64,000 bases of DNA, taken from contig JANUWI010000009.1 in assembly GCA_025504975.1 (NCBI GenBank), positions 310,001-374,000 of the forward strand, in the 5' to 3' direction. Each line of letters opens with the position of its first letter. The first letter of the stretch is position 1. Positions 21,442-31,926 of this stretch are shown here, one piece after another. The notes beneath the pieces were generated by a model, which saw only the letters and a program-made list of their open reading frames with translations, made no database searches and was not told the DNA's origin. The position numbers were made by a program, and so were the translations under genes. Source of the stretch: Plenodomus lindquistii. Its lineage: Eukaryota > Ascomycota > Dothideomycetes > Pleosporales > Leptosphaeriaceae.

Positions 21442-22437
21442 TCATGTCTTGGCCAACCACCAGATCAGCTCTCGGTGATACGTCTCACTATCTTGGACCT
21501 GCGGGCTATGGCCAAGATCTGCGAATTCGACTAATTGTGCTCCCGGTATCCTCGACGCTGCTTGTTTCCCTAGGATGCTATAATTTCCGATCACCTTCTG
21601 CACCTCCGGTGGACTCCATGCTTTACCAATCGCTGTGTTGTCTTTTGTTCCAATCATCAAGAGCGTCTTGGCCTGAATAAGTCCGAATTCGTACACCACA
21701 GGCTGCGTAAGCACCATGTCGGTAGTCTGTGCCATGTTCCAAGCGAATGTCGTGTTCTCTCCTTCGAGTTGATACAGAGACACGAGCATATTGACCCAGA
21801 CGTCGTACTCTGGTTTCCACGTGTTGACATAATAGGTAGCTTGCTGATAGGTACGTATGGAGGTATAATTCGTTGCCAGCTCAGATTGGTATAGCAAATC
21901 CAGTGACCTCCAAGGAACCCCGAGCGCTTTCCAGTCTTCAAGACCCAGAGGATTGGTTAGGACGAGATGCGAGGTAGTTTCGGGATACATGAGGGCGAAG
22001 CGGGCAGCCAGCATACCACCCATCGAGTGCCCCAGGACGTATGCCTGCTTGATGCCGAGGGATTGCAACAGCAGGTGCGTGTTACGGGCCAATTGCTGTA
22101 AAGAGAACTGGTATGCAGGAGGCTTCGATGACTTGCAGAAGCCAATCTGGTCCGGGATGATAACACGATAGCCCTGCAAAGACAATCGCCTGCCGCTATC
22201 TTCCCATGTTGCACCGCAGAAGTTTTTGCCATGTAGTAGAACGATCGTCGCGTTGGCAGAGGTGACATTTGTTGGTGGCACATCCATATAGGCCATGGAC
22301 AAGTTTGAGCGTTGCGACGTGAAGTTGTAATACTGTAATGGCCAGGGATACGGATAGTCCCAGGCGCTGGGTGGAATCACGCTCGCACTCAGCGCAGTCG
22401 CGAGCAACTGAGCGCAGAAAATCACTGGCAATCGCAT
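21442..22437 (-). CDS. Secreted alpha/beta hydrolase
   Basis: Intronless 331-aa protein with a signal peptide (MRLPVIFCAQLLATALSAS). The alpha/beta-hydrolase core is intact: oxyanion-region HGKNF, nucleophile elbow GHSMGG (Ser138), acid in MIGTKDNTA and His in DLGHSPQ. Several N-glycosylation sequons (NFT, NLS, NVT, NAT, NYT, NTT, NYS) agree with secretion. The layout is that of the 2-hydroxymuconate-semialdehyde hydrolase/epoxide-hydrolase-like branch, but I cannot fix a substrate. It sits between two other esterases on the locus. Confidence 0.85.
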   Translation of the reverse strand: MRLPVIFCAQLLATALSASVIPPSAWDYPYPWPLQYYNFTSQRSNLSMAYMDVPPTNVTSANATIVLLHGKNFCGATWEDSGRRLSLQGYRVIIPDQIGFCKSSKPPAYQFSLQQLARNTHLLLQSLGIKQAYVLGHSMGGMLAARFALMYPETTSHLVLTNPLGLEDWKALGVPWRSLDLLYQSELATNYTSIRTYQQATYYVNTWKPEYDVWVNMLVSLYQLEGENTTFAWNMAQTTDMVLTQPVVYEFGLIQAKTLLMIGTKDNTAIGKAWSPPEVQKVIGNYSILGKQAASRIPGAQLVEFADLGHSPQVQDSETYHRELIWWLAKT

Positions 22438-23606
22438 TGTGATGTCGAGTAGCAGTCGAAGCTTTCAGGCACTATCAACCCACCTAGAGGAGACGATGAT
22501 GTTATAGTGTTTGCAGTCCTTGTCTCCCAAGCCTCCTGCATGTCCGATGCAGTGCGATGACGCCAGCCAATCTTCATTCATTGGTCTAACCGATGGAATG
22601 CTCTTGGCACAAGAGCGATTTCAGGATCAAATGCTGCGACCCCGAGTACAAGGCTGCCCGTTAATCCTCCAATCAGGCTGCCGCCAGCTGCTGCCAGCAA
22701 AAACAAACGCACCGAGATCGAAGGATGTCGCATTCATGAAGCTTGAACTCTGTCGGTAGAGTAGGCCCCCATGGACAAACACTGCGCTGCCTGGGATGCG
22801 TCACTCGAGGCAGCATTGACAGAAGAGTCAGCACATTAGCATCCAACTCTCAGGGATGACATGCATCGAGACGCAAAACATGACGTTTTGCACGTAGATA
22901 TATGACTGTGGGTTGATGGAGTATCCAAAGACCTCAGGCTTTGGGTGTGGCTCCTGATCTCGACTGGCCGGCCTCATCCAGCCTCCTCCTTTCCGATTCG
23001 CGTCTCTTCACACAACGCATTTACCGTTGAAATAAGCGTTATAAATCGCGATCGGTCACGATTTGATCGCGGGTCTAAGCGAAGGCGAAGCCGCCTGTGA
23101 GCTACTGCACGAGATGCCTAAACGGCTAAAAGACAGTCGCCGGTCACAGCGGAGTCGAGAATTCAATCCTCACCACCAGATGAACATGTCTTCAAACACT
23201 CTAAGATGAAACCACCGATGCCGATCAAGGTAATAGAAATTCAATTGGCCTCGCTTGAGCAGGACACGAATAGCTGTGCCAGAGTACAACTGATGCGTAT
23301 CAGTCTGCGCACAGAGCGTCCAGCAAGTCACCATGGTTTAGTGTGCACATGGCACAACGCAATGCACAACGCATTCTACCTGTGCCCCTGCAGAGCCATG
23401 ATCCGCGGGTAGATCTGGGGCATCATCTCTGCTGAAATGCTTGTTTGCCATAGCCTCAAGAGGCGAATTACTCTTCGCAGCTAGCGTGTACGGCTGGTAC
23501 AGTATCGACGAGCAACGCCATCCGGGTTGCCGGTTGCGCTATAAAGGCGCGAAAGGTATGGAAGATTGCTATTTCTTTCTGTGTGAGGGGATATTTGATC
23601 TCCAAT
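22438..23606. other. Intergenic region between divergent secreted hydrolase genes
   Basis: There are 1.17 kb between the divergent starts of the secreted hydrolase and the carboxylesterase. There is a TATA-like CGCTATAAAGG at about 23537, some 70 bases before the carboxylesterase ATG. No coding signal was seen. Confidence 0.5.
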
Positions 23607-25685
23607 ATGGCGTCTTTGGTCAATTTGATCACGATTGTGGCTTGCATCGCTCATTCCGCACAGTCGATACATCTTGAGCAGAGAGGCACGGCAGCTGTGT
23701 CCAATGCACAGTCCTCTCTCACACTCATCTATCAGAATAACCTAAATGGATCGGATGATAAGAACCATGTCGGAGCCATCATTTTGGACGCAACATCTCA
23801 GGCCGATGCAGCAGCAGCATGCGCTTCATTGAACGAAGCGCTCCTACCGAAGGTCACGATTCAGAACCATGTTGCAGACTTCAAAGACGCACTGTCGTAT
23901 CAAGACTTCGCCAAGTATACTGATTCTGGAGATGGATACTTCATCAATGGCGGTATTGTATCAGTCAAAGAAAAAGTCAGATTCTGTTCTGGATCACAAT
24001 ACTCGGACAAGAAGTTGCCTGTCCTGTGCACTCAATCAGCGAACAATGGATCTTCTAGCGCTGGTCCAGTCAATGGTAGCCACATCACCGTCTCAGCGGG
24101 AGGGAATACATTTGCCGGCTATCGCAACCAAAAGTCCTTCCGCTTCCTTGGGATACCTTATGCGAATCCACCAAAACGTTTTGAGTACTCTTCACTCTAC
24201 TCAGAGACAGGAAAAACCATCCAGGCGACGTCATACGGTTCGCAATGTGCCCAGGGGAGTTCAGGAAGCGAAGACTGTATGTTCTTGAACATCCAAACAC
24301 CATACATCCCCAAGGCCGGTTCTAGGAGGTCGCTCCGCCCCGTCCTTTTCTGGATACACGGCGGAGGTTTCACAGGGGGGAGTGGCGCTGATCCACTATC
24401 CGACGGCGGTAATCTCGCCAGCAAGGAAGACTTGGTTGTGGTCAACATCAACTATCGCTTATCAACTCTGGGGTTCCTGGCTGTACCTGGGACAGACATC
24501 AGGGGCAACTTTGGCATCGCAGATCAAATCACAGCTCTGGACTGGGTCATAGCCAACATTGCTGCATTCGGAGGCGATGCGAAGAGGATCACCATAGCCG
24601 GGGAGTCTGCAGGCGCCGGGTCCGTTCGTGCACTCCTAGGATCTCCGCGAGCGATTGGGAAGTACCAGGGTGCGATTGCCATGTCGAACCTAGGAGGTGG
24701 TGTCACGCTAGGACTGTCAGGAGACTACGGCACAACATACTCCACATACTACACGATCTCACAATCCTACAATGTCGCAGGGCCTCAAATCTTCGCCGCA
24801 GCAGGATGCAACAGCACCTCCACAGCCGCCCAAATCGCCTGCCTCAAACAAGCCCCCCCGTCCAAACTCGTCGCTCTCCCAACGGTCGCCCGATACGTCG
24901 TCCAAGACGGAACGTACATCACTACACCCTCCCTCATCCTCTCCACCCGCAACACCAGCACTGCCCACATCCCCGTCATATTCGGCACCGCTCGCAACGA
25001 CGGCGCCTCATTCAGCACCTACCCCAAAACGCCCATCACAAACCACACCCAAGGCCTCCAACTCGCCCTCGGCATAAACACCACATGGGCAAACGCCATC
25101 ATAGCATCCACCCTCTTCCCCCTACTCCCCACCGGCAACCTAACCCTCGACTCCTTCACCGTCTCCCAACGCATAGCAACAGACAAAACATTCCGCTGCA
25201 TCGACCAGGCCACCGCGTACGCGGGCGCCCGCACACATGCGTTCAAAAAGGCATACTATTACGAATTCACGCGCACAATCGACGGTTACGATCCTAATCA
25301 TCTGGGTCAACCGGTTGGTGATGACCCTGCGAATCCGTACTTTCGCCTTCATGGCGCGGATATGCCGTGGTTGTTCGGCACGTTGTCGCGCATACGCGAT
25401 AGAGAGGATTTGTGGAGTGTGCAGCTGGTGAGTAGTTATTTTGCGGCGTTTGTGAGGGGTGGGGATCCGAATCCGGGGAGTGGGTATTTGGATGCGAGGG
25501 GGTATGCGAGCGTTGGGGAGGGGGTGAGGATGGGGGGGAGGTGGAATGAGGTGGGTGCTTCGGCGCAGGGTGGGGATGAGCTGCGGTTGTTGGATTGGCC
25601 AAGTAGGAGTGTGGAGTTTGTGGATGTGGAGCAGTGTGCTTGGTTGGGGTATCCGTTGGATTATTATTTGAAGGGTGGGAAGTAG
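23607..25685 (+). CDS. Secreted type-B carboxylesterase/lipase with N-terminal extension
   Basis: Single exon, 692 aa from the ATG at 23607 (an upstream GTG extension is ignored). A signal peptide is visible (MASLVNLITIVACIAHSAQS). Residues ~20-150 form an extension with paired Cys and repeated sequons, not part of the usual enzyme. The type-B carboxylesterase core follows: YRNQKSFRFLGIPYANPP, EDCMFLNIQTP, HGGGFTGGS, GNFGIADQITALDWV and the nucleophile GESAGAGS (Ser334). A His-containing HGADMPWLFG motif completes the triad region. It would hydrolyse extracellular esters. GC skew and codon bias shift in the last third, which is C- then G-rich. It is divergent from the secreted hydrolase. Confidence 0.88.
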   Translation: MASLVNLITIVACIAHSAQSIHLEQRGTAAVSNAQSSLTLIYQNNLNGSDDKNHVGAIILDATSQADAAAACASLNEALLPKVTIQNHVADFKDALSYQDFAKYTDSGDGYFINGGIVSVKEKVRFCSGSQYSDKKLPVLCTQSANNGSSSAGPVNGSHITVSAGGNTFAGYRNQKSFRFLGIPYANPPKRFEYSSLYSETGKTIQATSYGSQCAQGSSGSEDCMFLNIQTPYIPKAGSRRSLRPVLFWIHGGGFTGGSGADPLSDGGNLASKEDLVVVNINYRLSTLGFLAVPGTDIRGNFGIADQITALDWVIANIAAFGGDAKRITIAGESAGAGSVRALLGSPRAIGKYQGAIAMSNLGGGVTLGLSGDYGTTYSTYYTISQSYNVAGPQIFAAAGCNSTSTAAQIACLKQAPPSKLVALPTVARYVVQDGTYITTPSLILSTRNTSTAHIPVIFGTARNDGASFSTYPKTPITNHTQGLQLALGINTTWANAIIASTLFPLLPTGNLTLDSFTVSQRIATDKTFRCIDQATAYAGARTHAFKKAYYYEFTRTIDGYDPNHLGQPVGDDPANPYFRLHGADMPWLFGTLSRIRDREDLWSVQLVSSYFAAFVRGGDPNPGSGYLDARGYASVGEGVRMGGRWNEVGASAQGGDELRLLDWPSRSVEFVDVEQCAWLGYPLDYYLKGGK

Positions 25686-26315
25686 AGAGGGTGGTGGCTC
25701 GTTGGATGTGTTGGTAGCATGACATGAGTATGTACTTGGAAACTTGTATTTCTTGATAGCATTGCTTCATTACTCCCAGCGTCACAGTAATTTTTGTTAG
25801 ATGAGTGGATTCTGACATAAGTTATCTTGAGTGATGTAGCTTTACAACTTGCATTCATAGGGAGGTTCGTGGAAGGGCACGAGCTCCTTTGGACAAACGT
25901 TTCAGAGAGCTTGTACCTGAGTCAGTATCTTACCACCATCAGAAGACCAGGCACCGAAACTACTTCAACATCCCAAGGAGCTTACAATGATGGATTCTGA
26001 TCGTTCATCTTGTTCTTAGCATGCTATAAAGTATACAGAAGCAATTTCATACGAGGGCCACTTCAGTAAAGCCACCCGCAAATTGGACAGCAGTAATCTC
26101 ATGTATGATCTGTCACGCAGAGTCGCTTGCGTAGCATTTGAGTACGCTAGGAAACTTCACACAGTGCGGCGGAAAGCCATGCCCACGACGTTGGAAGCTC
26201 AGTTGCGGTAAACTTGATGTCGTTTTCACCATATTTAATCCCTTTTCATTCCACAATATCATTCACATATGTTCCGCTACATTCTTGTGTCATGCTCTTC
26301 TTCTATCACCAATGC
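25686..26315. other. Intergenic, convergent 3' flanks
   Basis: This lies between the ends of the carboxylesterase and the Rec114-like gene. No gene was recognised. Confidence 0.5.
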
Positions 26316-28023
26316 CTACCTCATGCCCAGTGCAGATCGTGCCCAGCAGGTCTCCAGGTCCTCCACAAGTGTGAGGAAATCGTCACTCTCCAAGTGTCGG
26401 AATATGAACTCGTTCAAAGCGGCTCTGCGTCCATCCTCTGACTGCATTACGTACGCCCTCAAGCCGTCTTTTTCGCTGTCATTGACTGCGTTGTCTACCG
26501 ATGGAACAGATAGGTGGTGCGGCAGAGCATCAGACGTTGGAGGAGTAGCAGGACTATTCATCAAGGAAGCCCTTCGAGAGCTCTGAAGAGTACCTCCCGG
26601 CGGAGTGCCAAGCCGCAGCGGTGAGAGTGCGGAGTTTGGGCGCTGGAGAGGTGCCAAGCTAGGCGAAGAGTTGGTAGCTGGTGAGGAACTTGATGGTCGC
26701 TTATGTTCAGCGTCCTGACGCGAGTCCGATGTGATGTTATGGCTGGTATCTGGTGTGCGAGGTGGCTTTGGTGACGACGATTGACGCGATCCCGGCCTAG
26801 CCACTATAGTGGGTTGGGGGAGCTGGGAGAGCTCAGTCTCCAAAACGTTATCACGTGCTGACGAAGGCCGCAGACTATTCACCCGGTCTGGCAAAGGAGG
26901 GGGGCCCATAAGACTGGTGGAGGGTCGACTAGGTGGCCGGACGGTGTCGCTTCCGGAAGACAATGGAGTAGACACCCGTTGGAAAGGCAATTCTCGTCTT
27001 GGTGGTAGCAACGGTTCGACACCGAGGGGACTGGGTGAACGCACCGAGCCATCTATACGGCCACTGCTGGGTCGGGAGACGTCCTCCAAGGACGGCGTGA
27101 AGCTATTTACCCCAACTGAGAAGCCTGTTCCTGTCGAAGATTGTTGAAGCGTGTCAGTTGTGGCAGATGAGGGCCGGGCAAAATACACTGGTGGGGTTAA
27201 GGGGCCAGACATTGGGCCAGAGACAGCATGGTCCGCGTGACTGTGTCCTGGAAGTGCAGAGAAGGGACGCGAACGTGTATCTTCCTGCAGCTGAGCGTGC
27301 ATAGGCGCGGAGACATCAGACGCTGTGAAGGGCCGACTGGCTATGCCCGCGAGGTGAGATGGGGGACAAGACAATCCTCCGGAAGATGTATGATCAGAAT
27401 GTGTCGTGGCAGCTGAGCTGGGCCTCAATGGTGATGGCTGACTGGGATTTGATGGGGTGCATGGTCGTGTATCATTTGAAGGAGTCATGCGAAGGCCAAG
27501 CAAATGGAGTTGATTGTACGCAACATCGTAGTCTTGGCTACTCTTGAACTTGATCTGCGCACGGCGTACCTTTTCATTTTGTAAGCAAGCATGATCTCGA
27601 GAGCATTCAGGGACTGTCCTTCTACCATCTGATTGGGGAGTTGCCAGTGGATGGCTAGTAGAGGACAGCGAACTATAGCCGATATTGGCAGCTGTTCAGC
27701 CTTGAGTGAGACGCCACGCTGTTGCATGACCCTCATCGTCTCGTTGCCTTCCAGGATCAGCCGCTCGATTTCTATAAGTTGCTGTATTAATGGGTCAGTT
27801 TCAGCCTTGGGCTAGGTTATGGTGGTTGCTAGGTCGTGATGCAGCAGAGCCATACCTTGACCTGAGTGCCCTGCACCACCTTGAGAAGCTGAGACGAGCC
27901 GTTACCACCATAAGTGTCAATGACAAAAGAGAGATTACGTGTCTCGTGCTGCCATGTGAAGTTCTGAGCGTCAGGGGCAGTGTCGAGTGCCACAGACAAC
28001 TTGGCCAGTGGCAGGGAGAGCAT
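26316..28023 (-). CDS. Candidate Rec114/Rec7-type meiotic recombination protein
   Basis: Exons 27856-28023, 27626-27781 and 26316-27569 give 525 aa with GT-AG introns in phase 0. Removing the second intron (GTAGAA...AAAAG) yields AIHWQLPNQM joined to VRRAQIKFKSSQDYDVAYNQLHLLGL. That N-terminal ~130 residues, with beta-rich LSFVIDTYGGNGSSQLLKVVQG, resembles the PH-like domain of fungal Rec114. The middle 270 residues are Ser/Pro-rich and disordered. The last 50 (LRAYVMQSEDGRRAALNEFIFRHLESDDFLTLVEDLETCW) are helical, as in the Rec114 C-terminal Mei4-binding region. Rec114 supports Spo11 double-strand breaks on meiotic axes. The identity comes from recalled motif pattern only; a fast-evolving unrelated protein is possible. 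It shares a promoter region with divergent RSC9. Confidence 0.6.
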
Positions 28024-28457
28024 GATGGAGTGTGTTAGCAAGCAGCTGAGGGTCAGTAGGTGATCAATTGTGGTTTCATCTAGCGAGGGCGAGACGAAGA
28101 GCAACTCCAGGCGTACATGTCAGTAGCTCTAGAAGGATAGCCGGCCTGCTCAGAGGTATGTCATGTTGGTGAGGAAGAGTGGAGGGTTCCAGGGAAGGAG
28201 CAATGGGGTCGATCGTGGAACATGGGCTCACGTGATGCACGCACGGACTGGAGCTCTCGTTCGGGGAACTGCGACGCGAGGGCGGCTTCCCAATCCAATG
28301 TTCTGCGCGTGTCGACGTTCCTGGCCAACCCAAGGCATCGCGACTGGACTGCGTCGCGCTCAACACCGCAACCCGCCCACCGCTGCTGGCACCGCTCGCC
28401 ACGCCCGACGGATGCAACACCCGCCCGACGGCCTGCACGACTCGCACGCTCTGCGCA
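28024..28457. promoter_or_regulatory. Shared promoter region between Rec114-like gene and RSC9
   Basis: There are 434 bp between divergent ATGs. It is GC-rich toward the RSC9 side. No specific binding motif was picked out, and small upstream exons of either gene cannot be excluded. Confidence 0.45.
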
Positions 28458-31400
28458 ATGGCCCCCAGCCGCCCACGAGAACAGTCGATTGAGCGCACCC
28501 AGGAATATGACGACTTCCTGGACAAGCTGGCCGCATATCACGAGAAGCGCGGGTGCGTGGTCCCCCGTGGCGCATTGAGCGTGCCTGCTACTGCGCAGCT
28601 GGAATACTGACGACGTGGGCAGAACTGTCTTCGAGCGCGAGCCCCGAGTCGCAGGCCGGCGCATCGACCTGCTGCGCCTATACAAGCGCGTCACCGAAGA
28701 GGGTGGCTACGACAAGGTCTCCGATACCAAGGGCAATAAGCTCGCCTGGCGCAGAATCGCAGCCGAGTTTCTGCCCCAGGGCCCCAGCCTGACGACGCAG
28801 GCCTTCCTCATCAAGACAACGTACTACAAGAACCTGGCCGCTTACGAGATCACCACGATGCACAACCGCGAGCCGCCGCCCAAGGAGATCCTCGAGGACG
28901 TCTCCGCAAAGGGCGGCGACCTGCTCACGCGCACCACCGAAAACTTCTTCCCCCCCGGCAGCCGCGAGGCCGAGCGACTGCGCACCGGCGACGACGATGA
29001 GGACGACGAGGACGACGACGGCGACGGCGAGCCCAAGAAGACGCCCAAGGACGACAAGATGGACGTCGACGAGCCGGGCAGCGTGGGTCGTACTACGAGG
29101 TCGCTGCGCCATGCGCCGCCTCAGCGTGTCCTGTTCCAGCCAGAGGCCCCCATGCGCCAGACGCGCCAGTCCACCGGCCACCTCAACTCGCCCCATGTCA
29201 ACGGCTACGGCAGCAGCGGTGCCGCCATGCTCATCGCAAACTACGAACCGCGCACCGCCGTCCCCGCGACAATGAAGCCCGTGGTGACGCCCTCGAACAG
29301 CCTTGACAGCTACATCCAGTCGCGCAAAAAGTACATTGTGAACCGCAAGAACCGCCCGGTGCCGCTCAAAGGCATGATGCTACCCGGCACCGGCTTCCCC
29401 GGACCCAACATCTACATTCGCGCGCTGCATGCTCTGCGCTCGCGCGAGCCCGAAGAGGAGGCCTATGCTCTGCACCACCTGGTCAAGATCTCGCATGAAC
29501 GAGGGGATAAGTACCGCTTCGACCAATTTCCTGGTCTTGCCGAGGCCCTCATTGCAAAAGTCATCGACGTAGGCTCTGTCTTCTACGATGTGAACTGGGA
29601 CATATCATATGTCGAAGAGGAGTTCAGCAAGCCACAGACGCTCAACGGCCTCTCGGGCACTCCCGACCTCCTGGAAAAGATCAAGGCTTTGCGCACCCGC
29701 GCCCATAGCGACAATCTGCTAACAGAAGACACCGCCAAGGCACTCAACATGATCAATGAAGCTGCACTGATTATTCGCAATATGGTCATGCTCAAGGAGA
29801 ATGCCCTGTTTGCTGCTATGATCCCGGCCGTCCAAGACTTGATCGTCATCGTCCTCAATTTGCCCAAAACTTCGGCTGTCGTCGAGCTGCAACACTATGC
29901 CCTGGAGATCGCCGAACAGCTCACAAAGTACTGGGTACTTGGCGCACAAAATCCACTGTACCGTTCTTTGCTCGCCCAGGTCGATTCAGATGATCGCGGG
30001 AGAATCATCACTTCCCTCCGGGCCCTTGCACGGATAGCGATGAATCTTGAGGCCACGAACAAGCTGTCTGACGTACCGACCAAGACGCTCAAGTCAATAT
30101 GCGATTGGCTGCTCGTCGACGATGAAGATCTTCGCATAGCTTGCTTAGACTTCTTGTACCTCTTTACCGGATTTCCAGACAACGTTGAGAAGCTTGCGCA
30201 CGAAACAGATATCGAGGGTGTGGTCAACCAACTGGTGCGCTTACTCCAGTACAATGCAATCACCTACGAAGAGCGCAAGAGTACTCCACGGGCATCGAAG
30301 CAATCGATACCACCGGAGACTCCTCCCAAACTATCAGCTGCGATCATCGATCATCTCGTCACACTGGAAGAACCAGAACGAAGCTCACAATGGCTCAAAA
30401 CGTGTTTTGAGGAGGATGCCGCTGGAGAAATTACTCAAATCCAACTGTGGTCAGCCTACAACGCGGCATTCCAAGAGTCCATGGCTTCCAATCCTGCATC
30501 TTTCAAAGCGCTCATGCCAGCCAAGGATTTCATTACGAATGTATCTACGACGTTCAGCAGCGCATCAGCTCAGGTGCTGACGGTCGGCGGACAACCCAAA
30601 TATACTATCCGCGGGATAAGACCCCGTTCGATACCTGTAGACCCTAACACAAAGAAGCCATATATGCGCTGTTGCTGGCACCCGCCCAGCCTACTCAACG
30701 GCCACGCAGACTCCAAACACTCGACTGTCAAGATCGAATGCGGAGAGTTCACCCCCGGCGCACGAGCAATGTGGGAACACGTTGTCAGCGCCCATCTCAA
30801 GGTATTGCGCGACCAAGAGACAGGCCAGTGGCTTCTTGAACCCAAACCAGATATTGACATGGCGAATGGCGACGCGGTATCAGTAACAAAACCCACAACA
30901 TACCACTGTCACTGGGGTGGCTGCACGCATTTCCCCGCCGGAACCCCCTCTGCCTTTGAAGCTGGCCAGCACATCAAAACCCATCTCCCCGACACAGGGA
31001 TCAAGCAAACAATCCACGCAAAACACAACCGCACGCTCTCTGAATCCCGACCCCTTACCTCCTCCGCACAAGTACGCCACGACGCCTTCCAACCACAATT
31101 CGGCCAGCCCGTCGGCCTAAGCAGTCTCGGCATGGGCAGCCGCCTCAACCACCCAAGTTCGCACTCGTCCAGTTCGACCAGCAGAAAAGGGCCAGAAGAC
31201 ACGACCGCATCCCAATCCTTAATACCAAACTTCCGCTACCACAACACCCAATCCGACGAAACAGGCGACGCAGCCGGTCTACCCCTATCCTCCATTCTCG
31301 TCCTCCGCAATCTCGCCAGACAACTCAATAAGATCCCGCCTCCCTCCCACATGATCGACCTTACTTCTCCATCCTCACCCATGCAATCTTCATCGCACAA

Positions 31401-31653
31401 ACGCACATTTAGCGAGAGCAGCGAAGCTGCACGTCGCAGTACCGGTGGGAAGAAACCTCGACTCGGTGATGCGGCGAGGGAGCAGGCGAGAGAGGATGAG
31501 GAGAGGGAGGAGGAAGAGAAGAAGAATGTGGGGTGGGTTGCGAGGGTGTTTGCGCCGGTTAGAGAGCAGTTGGGGTTTGTGGCGAGTCATAATTTGACGT
31601 TGAAGCATTATGTCGGGGGGTTGTTGAAGGCGGTTGCTGAGGGGGGTGCGTGA
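28458..31653 (+). CDS. RSC9: RSC chromatin-remodelling subunit RSC9 (ARID protein)
   Basis: Exons 28458-28552 and 28623-31653, joined inside a Gly codon (GG|GTGCGT...GGCAG|A). The protein is 1041 aa. The N-terminus is an ARID DNA-binding domain (about 13-115: EYDDFLDKLAAYHEKRGTV, then RIDLLRLYKRVTEEGGYDKV and WRRIAAEF). An acidic linker follows, then a long armadillo-like helical region (about 220-600). The C-terminal part has two zinc-finger-like segments: RCCWHPP...HVVSAHL near 713-765 and a C2H2 CHWGGC...HIKTH near 795-820. The tail is Lys/Glu-rich. Rsc9/ARID2-type subunits define RSC/PBAF-class SWI/SNF complexes in the nucleus. A second complex subunit, Rsc6/Swp73-like, is encoded about 27 kb away in the same window. 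Confidence 0.88.
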
Positions 31654-31926
31654 GGGGTGGGGTGGGGATGTCGATGAGGTGTATGGTGGGTGTGAGTGTA
31701 TGTGTGAGAAGGATGGATAGGAAAAGGGTGTTTGGGAGTGGGTTTTCTTCGGGTAGGGGAGTAAGTCGTAGTCTAGATGGCTATCGAAATAGTCTGGGGT
31801 GTATGTTCTGCAACGATAGGATGTTCTCGGCATGTTCAAAATCATCGTTCGAGATCTTTTCTTCACATTTTTGACACCTTACATCTTACACATTTGGTTC
31901 CGTTGATTCTACATTCTGGGTATCAC

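Noticed and set aside
23100..23180. tRNA-like stretch (GCCTAAACGGCTAAAAGAC)
   Set aside because: No matching acceptor stem or B box; the apparent T-arm does not pair.
28161..28694. Frames on both strands in the Rec114-like/RSC9 promoter
   Set aside because: High GC gives long random frames; none has a recognisable domain and they overlap the ARID exon.
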